Positions 42,896-52,853 of a DNA stretch of 55,811 nt are shown piece after piece (the first letter of the stretch is position 1; every line of letters begins with the position of its first letter). The stretch is taken from the NCBI GenBank assembly GCA_049975065.1, contig JBNGDN010000004.1, one strand, 5' to 3'. Below the pieces are notes generated by a model. It worked only from the letters and a program-made list of their open reading frames with translations, was not told the origin of the DNA and did not search any database. The translations under genes and the position numbers were made by a program. This DNA is from Hydrogenovibrio sp049975065 (GTDB taxonomy: Bacteria; Pseudomonadota; Gammaproteobacteria; Thiomicrospirales; Thiomicrospiraceae).

Positions 42896-43018
42896 TAACC
42901 CTCGTCACTTTTGTAACCCATCGTAATCATCAGGTTAAGCGGTTTAGAAGCCTCGACCGCTTTAATCGCTTAAACGCGTTGCAACCCGCTACAACTTGCG
43001 GCCACCCCGGCTATTTTT

Positions 43019-44761
43019 TCAAGGCTCATTTGGATACAGCGGCTCCAGGGTTTTGCCTGAGCTGACGGCCACCTTTTTCGTCGTCGATGCCTTGGCGGTC
43101 AGCTGTTGGATGTCGTCACAGATGGCGCTCATCACGATAGCGTCTAATGGCGCTTGATGATAAAGGTGGCGTTTGAGTTGTTCGATGTTTTCCGCCAGGC
43201 CTGGCGGAAAGTGTGACGAATCTGAAGCGGAGTCCTTTTGTGCTTGCCATTGTGTTTGCCAATGCAAGACAGCGCGATAGAGTTCTCTGGCATCCAGGGG
43301 GGCTTGGCAGGCTTTCAGCAGATTCGATGGGCTGGCGGGTGAGTCGGTTTTTGAGTCTTCTTCGTTCTTGGAGGCTGAAACCTTGGCTGTGTTGATGGCT
43401 TGGTGCCAGGCGTTTCGCCATTTGAGTGCGAATCCGAGCGTGGTGAGCCAGAGCAGCAGTAATGCCAGTGTCCAGATCGAAACCGATGTGGTTGCAAAAT
43501 TGGATGCTTGGTGTGTTGTTTCATGTGAAACAGCGGCTGGATTGGCAGGCGCTTGCTCGGTGGAAAGCGGGTTTGACGTGTTGCTGTCACTCGCGTTCAC
43601 TGCGGGAAGGACGCTGAGGGTTTTGGCCGGTAACGTCAGGGTTTCCAAACGGTTTTCAACCGTATTCCACCAGTTGAGGGTGAGTTCCGGTAAAACAATG
43701 TCCCCGGCTTGCGTGGGGACAATCGCCACTTTTTGCAACTGTTGGCTGGTGACACCTTGCTCGGATACCTGGTTTTCGTTGTCCGGTTGATCTGGGTAGA
43801 GGTGAAAGCCGGATTCGGCTTTGAATTGAAATTCCGGCAGTTGTGAGGCCAGCAACCCCGTGGCTTGCAACCGAAAAGTGCGGGTAATGGAGTCGCCCAC
43901 CCGAATGGGATTGGGCGCTTGCCAGTCTTCGGTCAGTGTCATCGCCTGTGCCGGTAGCCAAGCCGCTTGGCGAGGGTAACTGTCGGGCTGTGGTTTTACC
44001 GTGAGTTCAATGGGCAGGGTTTCATCTTCCACCCGTTTGAGCAAGCCACGGTATTGAATGCGTCCATCGAACTGTTGCGGTGGAATCACCATAGTGCCGC
44101 TTTTCTGTGGAAAAAAGGCCCAGGTCCACTCGTACACTTCATAGCGTTTGCCGCCAATGCGTTTTTGATAATTGAACTGATTCCGCAGCCGGTGGATGAT
44201 GGCGTCGTTAAAACTCGGTGGGCGGATATTACCGTTTAAAAATTGCCCAAGATGGTAAAAACGTAAGGTGAACAGCACTTCCTGTTGCACATAAGGGGCG
44301 GTGATATTGACACTGGATTCCAGAAAACTGCTGCCACGCGGCTGTTGTTTGTCTTTTGGCGCTTCGGCGACGTGCAGCACCATTGGGTCGCTGATGGCAC
44401 CATCCACGTTAAACGGGGGGATGACCAGATCGCCGGGGTGTCTTGGGGTGAGGCGCAGATCCCATCTGGAAAAGGCTTGATAGTCGCCGTTGACGATCTG
44501 AATCTGGCTGCTGCGTTGCTGTCCGAGCACTTCAAATTGATCGTTCAGGCTGTCGAAATCCGGGGAATCAAAGGTTTGAAAGTCGGTTTGCACGATGAGG
44601 TTGATAATGTCGCCCATTTCAATGGACGCATGATCGAGTTGCACCGTGACACTGCGCGCCTGACTTTGGCCGCTGAGCAGCAGAATCAGGATCAGCGCGA
44701 GCATCAGCAGAATGATTTTTTTCAATAAGCGTCTTTGAAAAGCAGTGTGTCGAATTGTCAT
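43019..44761 (-). CDS. batD: BatD-family protein
   Basis: This membrane-anchored protein has 580 residues from the Met at 44761; a longer ORF adds 21 unsupported residues. It has a signal-like hydrophobic segment (IILLMLALILILLLSGQSQA), a large periplasmic beta-rich region that opens ARSVTVQLDHASIEMGDIINLIVQTD as BatD proteins do, a second transmembrane segment (SIWTLALLLLWLTTLGFALKW) near residue 430 and a cytoplasmic helical tail. BatD proteins are linked to oxygen tolerance and envelope stress with the Bat VWA proteins. It is the last gene of the moxR-bat operon. A 22-nt perfect palindrome (43189-43210) around CCAGGCCTGG lies inside it. Confidence 0.88.
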   Translation of the reverse strand: MTIRHTAFQRRLLKKIILLMLALILILLLSGQSQARSVTVQLDHASIEMGDIINLIVQTDFQTFDSPDFDSLNDQFEVLGQQRSSQIQIVNGDYQAFSRWDLRLTPRHPGDLVIPPFNVDGAISDPMVLHVAEAPKDKQQPRGSSFLESSVNITAPYVQQEVLFTLRFYHLGQFLNGNIRPPSFNDAIIHRLRNQFNYQKRIGGKRYEVYEWTWAFFPQKSGTMVIPPQQFDGRIQYRGLLKRVEDETLPIELTVKPQPDSYPRQAAWLPAQAMTLTEDWQAPNPIRVGDSITRTFRLQATGLLASQLPEFQFKAESGFHLYPDQPDNENQVSEQGVTSQQLQKVAIVPTQAGDIVLPELTLNWWNTVENRLETLTLPAKTLSVLPAVNASDSNTSNPLSTEQAPANPAAVSHETTHQASNFATTSVSIWTLALLLLWLTTLGFALKWRNAWHQAINTAKVSASKNEEDSKTDSPASPSNLLKACQAPLDARELYRAVLHWQTQWQAQKDSASDSSHFPPGLAENIEQLKRHLYHQAPLDAIVMSAICDDIQQLTAKASTTKKVAVSSGKTLEPLYPNEP

Positions 44762-44851
44762 AGCCCTACCTTTGAGGAAATCTGTCATGAGTTGCGCCGT
44801 TGTTCGGTGGGCGCGGCACCGCATGTAGCTTGTCTGGTTGTTCGTTTTGCG

Positions 44852-46930
44852 TTACCAGTTTTTGTCCGTTTCGGGTCTTTCGTCGCGGCTGTCTTGGCGG
44901 CGGTATTGGTATTCAAATTTCCGTTTTAAGAAAATTTCTGGTTCGTCTGGAATCTGTTTGAGCCAGTTCTGGCGCGCCTGTTCTTCTTCGTTTTGTTGCG
45001 CGCTCAGCGATTTTCCCTGACCGTTTGCTTCGGCTTCCGATAGCCCTTGACCGCCCTGAGCACTGGCATCCTCTGGCGATTGCTCGGTTTCGCGGCCCTG
45101 ATGATTTTCAGCCGCATCGGCGTTGTTGGCCTCCGGCTCTGCCGCTTGACCGTTTTTTCCAAGGTCGGGGGTTGCTTCCGGCAAATCGGAAGGGTTCGGT
45201 TCATAGGGTGCGTCTAGGTCGTTGTTGGATTGGGCGTTTCCTTGTTCGGCCGAGGACGGTTGTGAGCCGCCTTGGCTTTTGCCATCCCCGCTTTCGCCAT
45301 TTTGTCCATTCGATTCGCTGGAATTGGCTTCCTGGCCGTCCGCTTCCCCTTCGGAGCCATTTTCGCTTTGATTTTTGTCTGATTCGGAGGGCGGTTTTTC
45401 AGCCGCATCGTCTTGATTCGGTTGTTTGGATTCGGCTGGGTTGTCGCCATCCGAATCGCCTTGTTGCGATTCGGCGTTTTTCTGTTGTTGGAGCAGGTCT
45501 TCAATCAGTGCCAAATTTTCGTGGGCGTCTTGAAAGTCGGGTTTTTCCGCCAAGGCGGCTTCGTATTGCGTTTTGGCGCCTTCTAGATCACCGCTTTTCG
45601 CCAGCGCATTGCCTTCGTTATAACGCGCCTCGGCGGTATCCTTGAGACGGAATTGCTGCGCCGCTTCGGCGTATTTGCCTTGACGGTACAGGCTGGCACC
45701 GCGCCACATTGGATCTTCAAAGCGATCCAGTGCGGTGCGGTAGTCCTGTTTGAGCCATTTTTCATAGCCTTGTTGGTCGGGTGATTTAAAGACATCCAGC
45801 AGCGTTACGCTGGTGTTGTCATCGGTTTTCACCCCGGAGGCGGTTTCTGCCCAGGCCTGACCCGATGGCACCAAACCGCTGGACAAGAGGCCGCCAATAA
45901 CGCCAACCCCCAGCCATGAAAACGCCCAGCCGCGACGGAACGCCAGTGCCGCCAACGGCAGTAACCAGAGCAGATACACACCGGCATCCAGCCAGCCGCT
46001 GAGGGTTTTATCCGGTTCGGGTTGCGTTTCGGCTTCCGCTGGGTCGGTGGCTTGCCCCATCAGTGCGCTCGGCAGCAGCGCTTCCATGTCCACCGCCTGC
46101 ATACCCAAGTTTGCCATGCGGGCATCCGTTTGTTGCGCCAGGCGTTGAAAGCGCTGCATCGGCACTTTGGCCATGACCACCTTGCCGTCACCATCCTTAA
46201 TCAGACCGTAATCCGGCACCTGAATCGGGCCGCCGTTGGCGGTGCCGACCACCAATAGACTCAGTTGCAACCCATGTTGTTTAACGAGTTGCGTTAGCGG
46301 ATTGAGTTCGTGGCGTTCGACGTCGTCGGTGATCCATAGCAGGTGTTTTTGGGTCACTCTGGCACCGTCGAACAAGGCAAGCGCCTGTTCAAACCCGGCC
46401 ACGGCATTGGCTCCGAAGCTGGGCATAATCAGCGGATTCAGCGTGGGGGTGAGTGCCAGCAGGGTCTGGTTGTCTTCGGAAATGGGGGCCAGCGTGTGCG
46501 CACTGCCAGCATAGACCACCATGCCGATGCTCAGTTCCGGGTGAGCTTTGAGCAGGTTGATCACTTGATAACGTGCGCGCGTGAGGCGATTGGGCTTGAG
46601 ATCGTCCGACAGCATTGACAGCGACAAATCGAATAAAATCACCGTACCTTGTCGGCTTTTTTCCGCTGGCACCTCGACCTTTTGCCAGCTGGGGCCGGAG
46701 ACGGCGATAATGGCCAGAAACCATAACACCGCCAGCCCCAGCACCGGCCAAGGTAGGCGATTTTGTTCCGACTCACGCCCCAGTAATATGGGCTTAAACG
46801 GCTCGGAAATCCATTGGTTCCAGCCGCCCTGACGGCCGCTGAGATGCCACAGTCGCCAAATCAGCCAAGCGGCCGGTAACAGCGTCAGCAGCCATTCGGG
46901 GCGCAGGAAGTGCAGTTGAGTGGTTTCCAT
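44852..46930 (-). CDS. batB: BatB/BatC fusion: VWA domain plus TPR and acidic tail
   Basis: This 692-residue protein begins with two hydrophobic helices, then a von Willebrand A domain whose MIDAS is DLSLS at residues 101-105. After a transmembrane region near 310-350 come tetratricopeptide repeats (about residues 375-485, GKYAEAAQQFRLKDTAEARYNEGNALAKSGDLEGAKTQYEAALAEKPDFQDAHENLAL). A long acidic Ser/Glu/Gln/Asn-rich segment (about 485-650) ends the protein. This is the BatB plus BatC arrangement in one chain. The start overlaps the batA stop by one base. The disordered polar tail is unusually long, perhaps a flexible linker. Confidence 0.9.
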   Translation of the reverse strand: METTQLHFLRPEWLLTLLPAAWLIWRLWHLSGRQGGWNQWISEPFKPILLGRESEQNRLPWPVLGLAVLWFLAIIAVSGPSWQKVEVPAEKSRQGTVILFDLSLSMLSDDLKPNRLTRARYQVINLLKAHPELSIGMVVYAGSAHTLAPISEDNQTLLALTPTLNPLIMPSFGANAVAGFEQALALFDGARVTQKHLLWITDDVERHELNPLTQLVKQHGLQLSLLVVGTANGGPIQVPDYGLIKDGDGKVVMAKVPMQRFQRLAQQTDARMANLGMQAVDMEALLPSALMGQATDPAEAETQPEPDKTLSGWLDAGVYLLWLLPLAALAFRRGWAFSWLGVGVIGGLLSSGLVPSGQAWAETASGVKTDDNTSVTLLDVFKSPDQQGYEKWLKQDYRTALDRFEDPMWRGASLYRQGKYAEAAQQFRLKDTAEARYNEGNALAKSGDLEGAKTQYEAALAEKPDFQDAHENLALIEDLLQQQKNAESQQGDSDGDNPAESKQPNQDDAAEKPPSESDKNQSENGSEGEADGQEANSSESNGQNGESGDGKSQGGSQPSSAEQGNAQSNNDLDAPYEPNPSDLPEATPDLGKNGQAAEPEANNADAAENHQGRETEQSPEDASAQGGQGLSEAEANGQGKSLSAQQNEEEQARQNWLKQIPDEPEIFLKRKFEYQYRRQDSRDERPETDKNW

Positions 46931-47994
46931 CAGCGACGTCCTCCCGCCAGCCGACGCAACGGATTGAGTTGCGGATACAATCGCAGGGCGACCAGCCAGA
47001 GGCTGAGTAACAAGGCGGCGCCCAGCGGCCAGAAAAACAGTTCTTCGCGCAGTCGGTAACTGTTGATGTCATGCTCGCTGGACTCCAACTGATTGATAAG
47101 CGCGTAAATTTGATTGAGTTTTTCGGTGTCGGTGGCGAGGAAAAATTCCCCGCCGGTCATGGCGGCCACTTCCTGCAAAGTGTGGGTGTCCATGTTTTGC
47201 CCGCGACCGAAAATGAGCTCGTCGAGGGTACCGAGATCGTTTTGACCGATGCCGATGGTGTAGATTTTCAACCCCATTTTGGCGGCCTGTTGGGCGGCAT
47301 CCAACGGTTTGACCGCTCCGGCGGTGTTGGAGCCGTCGGTCAGCAGTACCAGCACGGCGTTTTCCTGTTTGGCTTTGTGCAGGTGTTTGAGCGTGAGGCC
47401 GATGGCATCGCCGATGGCGGTGTTGTTGCCCGCCATCCCAATGGCGGTTTCATTCAATAAGGTGTCCACTGTGTTAAGATCGTAGGTGAGGGGGCTTTGC
47501 AGAAACGCTTGGGAGCCGAAGACCACCAGCCCCATGCGATCGCCTTGGCGGTTGCGGATAAAGTCCTGAACCACAACCTTCACCGCTGTGAGGCGATCGA
47601 CTCGCTGGCCGCTGAGCACCATGTCGTCCTTTTCCATACTGCCGGACAAGTCCACCGCTAACATAATGTCTTTGCCGCTGGCTTGAAACGGGGTGGTGTT
47701 CAGAAACCACACTGGGCGCATGGCGGCTAAAATCAACAGGCTCCAGATCAGCCAGGCCAGCCAGGGCAACGGGTGTGCGCGACTGGGTTGAAACACGCTG
47801 TTTTGAGGCGCGTTTTGCAAGCGGTGCATTAAGTGCGGTGCAAGCAAAGGGGTCTGGCGTTGCGCGGCGGTTTTCCACAAGGCGCGCACCACCCAAGGCA
47901 GCGGCAGCAGCGCCAGCATCCAAGGGGTGAGAAAGTCAAAGTGTGCGCCGATGTTGACCCAAGTGGTGGCGTCTGTCCAAACTGTCCAGTTCAT
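46930..47994 (-). CDS. batA: BatA-family VWA protein
   Basis: This 354-residue inner-membrane protein has an N-terminal hydrophobic anchor, a central VWA domain with an intact MIDAS DLSGS at residues 115-119 followed by MEKDDM, and a C-terminal transmembrane helix (LFFWPLGAALLLSLWLVALRLYP). It is the BatA partner of the MoxR ATPase system, in which MoxR probably acts as a metal-dependent chaperone for VWA proteins. It overlaps the DUF4381 gene by four bases on one side and batB by one base on the other. Confidence 0.93.
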   Translation of the reverse strand: MNWTVWTDATTWVNIGAHFDFLTPWMLALLPLPWVVRALWKTAAQRQTPLLAPHLMHRLQNAPQNSVFQPSRAHPLPWLAWLIWSLLILAAMRPVWFLNTTPFQASGKDIMLAVDLSGSMEKDDMVLSGQRVDRLTAVKVVVQDFIRNRQGDRMGLVVFGSQAFLQSPLTYDLNTVDTLLNETAIGMAGNNTAIGDAIGLTLKHLHKAKQENAVLVLLTDGSNTAGAVKPLDAAQQAAKMGLKIYTIGIGQNDLGTLDELIFGRGQNMDTHTLQEVAAMTGGEFFLATDTEKLNQIYALINQLESSEHDINSYRLREELFFWPLGAALLLSLWLVALRLYPQLNPLRRLAGGRR

Positions 47995-48470
47995 TTGTGG
48001 TGTCCTTTGATCCAGTGTCGGGCATAGTCTAGCGTGGCTTGAATGTCATGGTCGGACAGGTCTGGATTGGGTCGATAGGCGGCTTCGAGGCAGGCCTGGA
48101 GATTTTCCGGTTGGTCGATGTAGAGTGCGGTTCTGTGTAAGAAGTTCACCCAGGCCTGGCCATTCAGCTTGGCCACGTCACGGCGACCGTAGTTGGTGAT
48201 GGCGACCTGTTTGAGCAGCTTATTGGCCAAATGCAAGCGTTGCTGCGGCGATTGCGCTGGGTGCAACGCCTGTTCGAACAGGGCTAGGGCTTCGTTGCGG
48301 TAACGATTATTGCGCTTTTGGGTGTAAAAATACCAGCTTAGGCCGATGATCAGACCGCCGATACCGACGAATAATCCAATCAGCGTTTGTGACAAAGGCC
48401 ACCAGCCAACCGGCTCGGGAAGGGCAATGTCGTTTAGCTGTGTCAGTAATGACTCGATTTTGGGTTCCAT
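47991..48470 (-). CDS. DUF4381 domain membrane protein
   Basis: This 159-residue protein of the DUF4381 family is usual in moxR-bat operons. It has a short periplasmic N-terminus (LTQLNDIALPEPVGWWPLSQ), one transmembrane helix (LIGLFVGIGGLIIGLSWYFYT), and a cytoplasmic helical part with GRRDVAKLNGQAWVNFL. The role is unknown; position suggests it scaffolds the Bat membrane complex. A CCAGGCCTGG at 48150 encodes Gln-Ala-Trp. Confidence 0.9.
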   Translation of the reverse strand: MEPKIESLLTQLNDIALPEPVGWWPLSQTLIGLFVGIGGLIIGLSWYFYTQKRNNRYRNEALALFEQALHPAQSPQQRLHLANKLLKQVAITNYGRRDVAKLNGQAWVNFLHRTALYIDQPENLQACLEAAYRPNPDLSDHDIQATLDYARHWIKGHHK

Positions 48471-48492
48471 TTCGCAGCTTCCTTAAATTCCT

Positions 48493-49434
48493 TTAGCGCA
48501 GTATACCCTGTGCGACCATGGCCTGAAGCGGGTCTTCGTCCGTGGAAATGGCGACCAGCGGTAGATGCCAGGGTGCCAGTTGTTGGTGCAGTGTTTGCCA
48601 GGCCTGGTCATAATGGTCGGCATAGCGTTGGCGGAAGGCTTCATCCAGGCTGTTAAGCGCCATTTCCTGCTCGCCGTCGCTTAGGCGAAGCGACCCTAAC
48701 GCAGGCAGTTGCGCTTCCAGCGGGTCGTACACATGGATCAGCGATAGGTCGGCATGCCGTTTGAGTTGGGCGCATTTGGCCACCAAGGCGTCACCGCAGT
48801 CGATAAAATCGCCGATCAGAAACACGCGGGTGCCGGGTTTTAAATGTTGCTGCAACCGGTTTAACATGGGCAGCCACAGTGATGGCGCTGTGGCGTCGGC
48901 TGTGAATTGGGTTGACCCTGTTTTGGGTGATTTGAGCTGTTGTTGCAAGGCCAATCCCTGATGCACAAACTGCATAATCGACGCTTGCTGGTGACGCGGT
49001 TCCACCCATTGATGACCGAGATGGTTAAACACCAGCCCGCCAAAACGGTCGCCCTGCTGAAAAGTCACCCAGCCCAGCAAGGTCGCCAGTTGCAATGCCA
49101 GGTCGCTTTTAAAACGGGTGCGTGAGCCGAAAAACAGTGCCGGTGATTGCTCCAGCACACACACCACGGGTTTTTCCAGTTCTTCGGTAAACACCTTGGT
49201 GTGGGTTTTTTGGGTGCGGGCACTGACTTTCCAGTCAATGTGGCGCACATCGTCTCCAGCGGTGTATTCGCGCACTTCGCTGAAATCCATGCCGCGTCCT
49301 TTGCGCACCGCTTGATGGTAACCGCCTTTTTCGGAAATGAGTTTTTGTTGTGGCACCAGTCGGCGGGGTTTCACGTGAAACCGCAAGGCGATGAGGTCGT
49401 CCAGTTGTGAATAGGGGCTGGCGGCGTGCGTCAT
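48493..49434 (-). CDS. DUF58 domain protein of the Bat operon
   Basis: This 313-residue protein of the DUF58 family has a divergent VWA-like fold. The family motif REYTAGDDVRHIDWKVSART is at about residues 50-70, followed by KVFTEELEKPVVCVLEQS. DUF58 proteins accompany MoxR ATPases and are thought to be their substrates or adaptors. It has no membrane segment. It follows moxR with a 40-base gap and precedes the DUF4381 gene by 22 bases. A CCAGGCCTGG at 48598 encodes Gln-Ala-Trp. Confidence 0.93.
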   Translation of the reverse strand: MTHAASPYSQLDDLIALRFHVKPRRLVPQQKLISEKGGYHQAVRKGRGMDFSEVREYTAGDDVRHIDWKVSARTQKTHTKVFTEELEKPVVCVLEQSPALFFGSRTRFKSDLALQLATLLGWVTFQQGDRFGGLVFNHLGHQWVEPRHQQASIMQFVHQGLALQQQLKSPKTGSTQFTADATAPSLWLPMLNRLQQHLKPGTRVFLIGDFIDCGDALVAKCAQLKRHADLSLIHVYDPLEAQLPALGSLRLSDGEQEMALNSLDEAFRQRYADHYDQAWQTLHQQLAPWHLPLVAISTDEDPLQAMVAQGILR

Positions 49435-49474
49435 GGCGTGTCCTTGCTCGTCCTTGTTTGTCCTTTTTACAGGC

Positions 49475-50452
49475 TTAAATGACCGGTACCCGTTTCACCA
49501 GCTCATCCACTAAGGTGTCGCTGGTGTGGCCTTTGGCTTCGGCTTCGAAGCTGATCAGCAGGCGGTGGCGGAACACATCGTGCACCACGGACTGCACTTC
49601 TTCCGGGGTGACGTAATCTTGCCCTTTTAGCCAGGCCAGGGCGCGGGCGGTGCGTGACAGCGCCACAGTGGCACGGGGGCTGACGCCGTATTCAATGAAA
49701 CGCGCCAGTTCGGCATCGTATTTTTCCGCCTGACGGGTCGCCATGACCAGTTCGACAATGTAGGTCTTGGTTTCTTCGGACAAATAGAGCTTGAGAATTT
49801 CATCGCGCGCGCTGAACAGTTCGTCTTGCGACATCATTTCCGGAGTGGTGGTCATATCATCACGCGCTTCGCGTTCCACCAGATCGAGAATCAATTTTTC
49901 CGCCGCCGAATTGGGGTAGTCGATTTTGACGTGCATCATAAACCGGTCAAGCTGGGCTTCCGGCAACGGATAGGTGCCTTCCTGCTCGATGGGGTTTTGT
50001 GTCGCCATGACCATAAATAACCGTTCCAGGGGCAAGCTGTGTTTGCCGACCGTGACCTGCTCTTCCGCCATGGCTTCCAAAAGTGCCGATTGCACTTTGG
50101 CGGGGGCGCGGTTGATTTCGTCGGCGAGAATCAGGTTGTGAAAAATCGGCCCTTTTTGCAGGACAAAGTCACCGGTTTCCTGACGGTAGATTTCGGTGCC
50201 AGTGATGTCAGATGGCAACAAATCGGGGGTGAACTGAACGCGGTGGTAATCACCTTCGATGAGGCTGGCCAGGGTTTTGATGGCCTTGGTTTTTGCCAGG
50301 CCTGGCGGACCTTCCACCAGCAGATGGCCGTCGGCCAGCAGGGCGATGAGCATGCGTTGGGTCAGGTGCGTTTGGCCGATAATCTGCTGGTCGAGACAGT
50401 CGAGCAGTTGTTGCGCTTTTTGCTGTAAATCGGTGGTGAGGGTGGCAGTCAT
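49475..50452 (-). CDS. moxR: MoxR-family AAA+ ATPase
   Basis: This 325-residue MoxR ATPase has Walker A at GPPGLAKT (residues 48-55) and Walker B at ILADEINR with D111 and E112. Sensor I (MATQNPIEQEGTYPLPEAQLDRF) and the arginine finger region follow, and the C-terminal lid holds SPRATVALSRTARALAWLKG. MoxR proteins act as chaperones that help insert metal ions or fold VWA proteins. It is the first gene of the bat operon. The Walker A codons include CCAGGCCTGG (50296), where Pro-Gly-Leu is part of the motif. Confidence 0.96.
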   Translation of the reverse strand: MTATLTTDLQQKAQQLLDCLDQQIIGQTHLTQRMLIALLADGHLLVEGPPGLAKTKAIKTLASLIEGDYHRVQFTPDLLPSDITGTEIYRQETGDFVLQKGPIFHNLILADEINRAPAKVQSALLEAMAEEQVTVGKHSLPLERLFMVMATQNPIEQEGTYPLPEAQLDRFMMHVKIDYPNSAAEKLILDLVEREARDDMTTTPEMMSQDELFSARDEILKLYLSEETKTYIVELVMATRQAEKYDAELARFIEYGVSPRATVALSRTARALAWLKGQDYVTPEEVQSVVHDVFRHRLLISFEAEAKGHTSDTLVDELVKRVPVI

Positions 50453-50484
50453 GGCGCTTCCATTCAGTGTTAACAGGACTGTCT

Positions 50485-50512
50485 ATTATAGGCGCTTAAT
50501 CGAATTTCTCAA
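50485..50512 (-). promoter_or_regulatory. promoter of the moxR-bat operon
   Basis: On the minus strand TTGAGA (five of six to the -35 consensus) at 50512-50507 is followed after 16 bases by a perfect TATAAT at 50490-50485. It is 33 bases before the moxR start codon. This is the best sigma-70 promoter match I found in the window. Confidence 0.6.
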
Positions 50513-50558
50513 TGCAGTCTCGGTGAGTCGGCTTGAGGGGTTGAGTTTGACTGTGGGG

Positions 50559-52853
50559 TCAGTCGCCCAGAAACTGATGCAGAATACGTTTGAGTTCTTT
50601 GAGGTTGACCGGTTTGGCGAGGTATTCGTCCATGCCGGCATCGATAAAGCGATCGCGGTCGCCGGTCATGGCGTTGGCAGTGAGGGCGATAATCGGCAGG
50701 TTTTTGCCCAGGCCTGGCTGTTGGCGTATGGTTTTGGTGGCTTCAATGCCGTTCATATTGGGCATGTTTTCGTCCATCAGCACCAGATCGTAATCGGTAT
50801 TGGTGACGGCTTCCACCGCTTGCAGGCCGTCTTCGGCGATATCGAAGGTGAGTCCGAGTTTCTTGAGAATGGCGGACATCAGCATCTGGTTGGTCGGGTT
50901 GTCTTCCACCAGCAGAAGGTGGCCTTTTAACGGGATTTCCTCGATGGGGGCGGGCGTCTCGGCTTCCGCCCGCTGCGGCACCACTTTGACGGGAATTTGG
51001 AAAAAGAAGCGGCTGCCGTGTCCCAGCTGGGAGCTGAGTTGCAGTTTTCCGCCGAGCATTTCCACCAGCTTGGAGCTGATGGCTAACCCCAACCCGGTGC
51101 CACCGTATTTGCGGGTGGTGGCGGTTTCCGCCTGCGAAAAGGCTTCGAAAATGCGCTGCTGGGCATCGGGCGACATGCCGATGCCCTGATCTTCGACGGT
51201 GCCGTGAAGGTAGCCATTTTGATAGTCGATTTTGAGCGAGACGTTCTTGCCGGGTTCGGTAAATTTGACTGCGTTGGATAACAGATTGGTCAGCACCTGC
51301 TTGATGCGCAGAATGTCGCTTTCAATGGCGCAAGGCAAATCGGGCGACAGTTCGACATTAAATGAAATGTTTTTTTCACTGCAGCGGGCGCGGAAGAGGT
51401 CGGCGGTACTGTTGAATTCCACGCGCGGATCGAACTGAACCGGGTCGTATTCCAGTTTGCCGCTTTCGATTTTACTGAAGTCGAGAATGTCGTTGATAAT
51501 GCCCAGCAGCGAATGGCTGGATTTGTCGATGGTATCCAGGAATTTTTGGCTTTCGTCGTCCAGCGGTTTGTCTTTTAGCAGGCCGATAAAGCCGAGAATG
51601 GCATTGAGCGGGGTGCGGATTTCATGCGACATATTGGCGAGAAATTCGCCTTTGGCCTGAGTGGCGGCGAGGGCTTTGTTTTTTTGTTCTTCCAGGTCGC
51701 GGTTGATGCGTTCGTTGGCGGTGATGTCAAACATGGAGATGATATAACGCTGGTATTTACTCGATTTAACCGCAGATACCTGAAAAATCGTTTCGTTGCC
51801 ATGCCGCAGAATCTTGGCTTTATACACCTGCTCTGGGTGCGCAACCAGTGCTTCAATCCAGTTTTCATCGTCTTTTTTGTAAAGGTAGCCTTCCTCGCGG
51901 ACAAACAAATCGCAAATGCAGTTGTAGTGGCGGGCGAAATCTTCTAGGTCGGTGTATTCGGGAAAGAATTCGTAAAAGCCGCCGCTGGCGTCAATAATGC
52001 GGTGGCCATCGTTGACGATAATGATATTGGTTTGCGAGTCGAGAATGTCACGGGTGTAGTCTTGGTTGATTTCAATCTGACGGGTGGCGTTGCTGATATT
52101 GCGACCCAGCACCCAAAAACCAAGCAACCCGAGAATCAAGGCGGAAAGCGACAGCAGTATTTGTAGGTTTCGGTATTCCTGTTTCTGGCGTTCCACTTCG
52201 GCTTGAATGCGTTGAAAATTCTGTTTATTGCGGTAGAAAATGCGATTGGCATCTTCTTTAATGCGATGAAAGATCGGTTTAAAAAACTTCACTTCCTGTT
52301 TCAGTTCGGTCAAGGCATCGGCCAGGCCTGGATCTTTTTCAAGGCGCATCCGATCAATGTGCACCAGTCGTTGATTCATTTCCACGAGTTTGTCGTTGAT
52401 GATTTTAAACTTGGGCAGAATGTCGGCGCGGGCGAATGAAAAGTCGTCTTTGACATGGGGTGTATGGAGGACAATTTCAAACTGCTTTTCGGTATTGGGC
52501 AGGTTGAGATCCAGCCGATGACGATAGGCACCGCCTTCGTTCAGAATTCTGAGGGATTCGCGGATCAGTTGCTGTTGATGGCGGATGTCTTCGGTAAGAA
52601 TGCGGCGCATGTGTTTGTTGGGGAAGGCCGCCATCTGGAAAAAATCCAGTTCGATTTTATGAATTTCCAAAATGATTTCTTGACCGATGAGGTTTTCCAC
52701 TTCGGAGTTTTTCACCTGATAATCCAGTTCGTCAATGAAGTTGGACACGCTGAGGTTTAAAACCGCCTGAGAGCCAAAGCCAAGTATAAAGACCATCAGC
52801 AACAGGAAGAGATTGCGCGGGGTTTGATTGATTTGTCGGCGCAGCTGTTTCAT
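50559..52853 (-). CDS. membrane hybrid histidine kinase with PAS and receiver domains
   Basis: This 764-residue hybrid kinase has a transmembrane helix at residues 14-36, a helical periplasmic sensor (about 37-228), a second transmembrane helix (232-250), a PAS-like domain (about 265-380) and a HisKA domain with phospho-accepting H410 in NMSHEIRTPLN. The HATPase has its N box NLLSNAVKF, G1 DQGIGM and G2 GGTGLGLAIS. A C-terminal receiver has the phosphorylated Asp694 in VLMDENMP and Lys747. No separate response regulator or HPt is nearby, so the output is unknown. Its start overlaps the stop of the upstream binding-protein gene (ATGA), so they form one unit; a TorT/TorS-like arrangement is possible. 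CCAGGCCTGG occurs twice (50708, 52322). Confidence 0.93.
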   Translation of the reverse strand: MKQLRRQINQTPRNLFLLLMVFILGFGSQAVLNLSVSNFIDELDYQVKNSEVENLIGQEIILEIHKIELDFFQMAAFPNKHMRRILTEDIRHQQQLIRESLRILNEGGAYRHRLDLNLPNTEKQFEIVLHTPHVKDDFSFARADILPKFKIINDKLVEMNQRLVHIDRMRLEKDPGLADALTELKQEVKFFKPIFHRIKEDANRIFYRNKQNFQRIQAEVERQKQEYRNLQILLSLSALILGLLGFWVLGRNISNATRQIEINQDYTRDILDSQTNIIIVNDGHRIIDASGGFYEFFPEYTDLEDFARHYNCICDLFVREEGYLYKKDDENWIEALVAHPEQVYKAKILRHGNETIFQVSAVKSSKYQRYIISMFDITANERINRDLEEQKNKALAATQAKGEFLANMSHEIRTPLNAILGFIGLLKDKPLDDESQKFLDTIDKSSHSLLGIINDILDFSKIESGKLEYDPVQFDPRVEFNSTADLFRARCSEKNISFNVELSPDLPCAIESDILRIKQVLTNLLSNAVKFTEPGKNVSLKIDYQNGYLHGTVEDQGIGMSPDAQQRIFEAFSQAETATTRKYGGTGLGLAISSKLVEMLGGKLQLSSQLGHGSRFFFQIPVKVVPQRAEAETPAPIEEIPLKGHLLLVEDNPTNQMLMSAILKKLGLTFDIAEDGLQAVEAVTNTDYDLVLMDENMPNMNGIEATKTIRQQPGLGKNLPIIALTANAMTGDRDRFIDAGMDEYLAKPVNLKELKRILHQFLGD

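Noticed and set aside
45025..45645. A 206-residue plus-strand ORF rich in Arg, Pro and Leu
   Set aside because: It is antisense to the acidic Ser/Glu/Gln-rich segment of the BatB/BatC gene and has only the expected mirrored composition.
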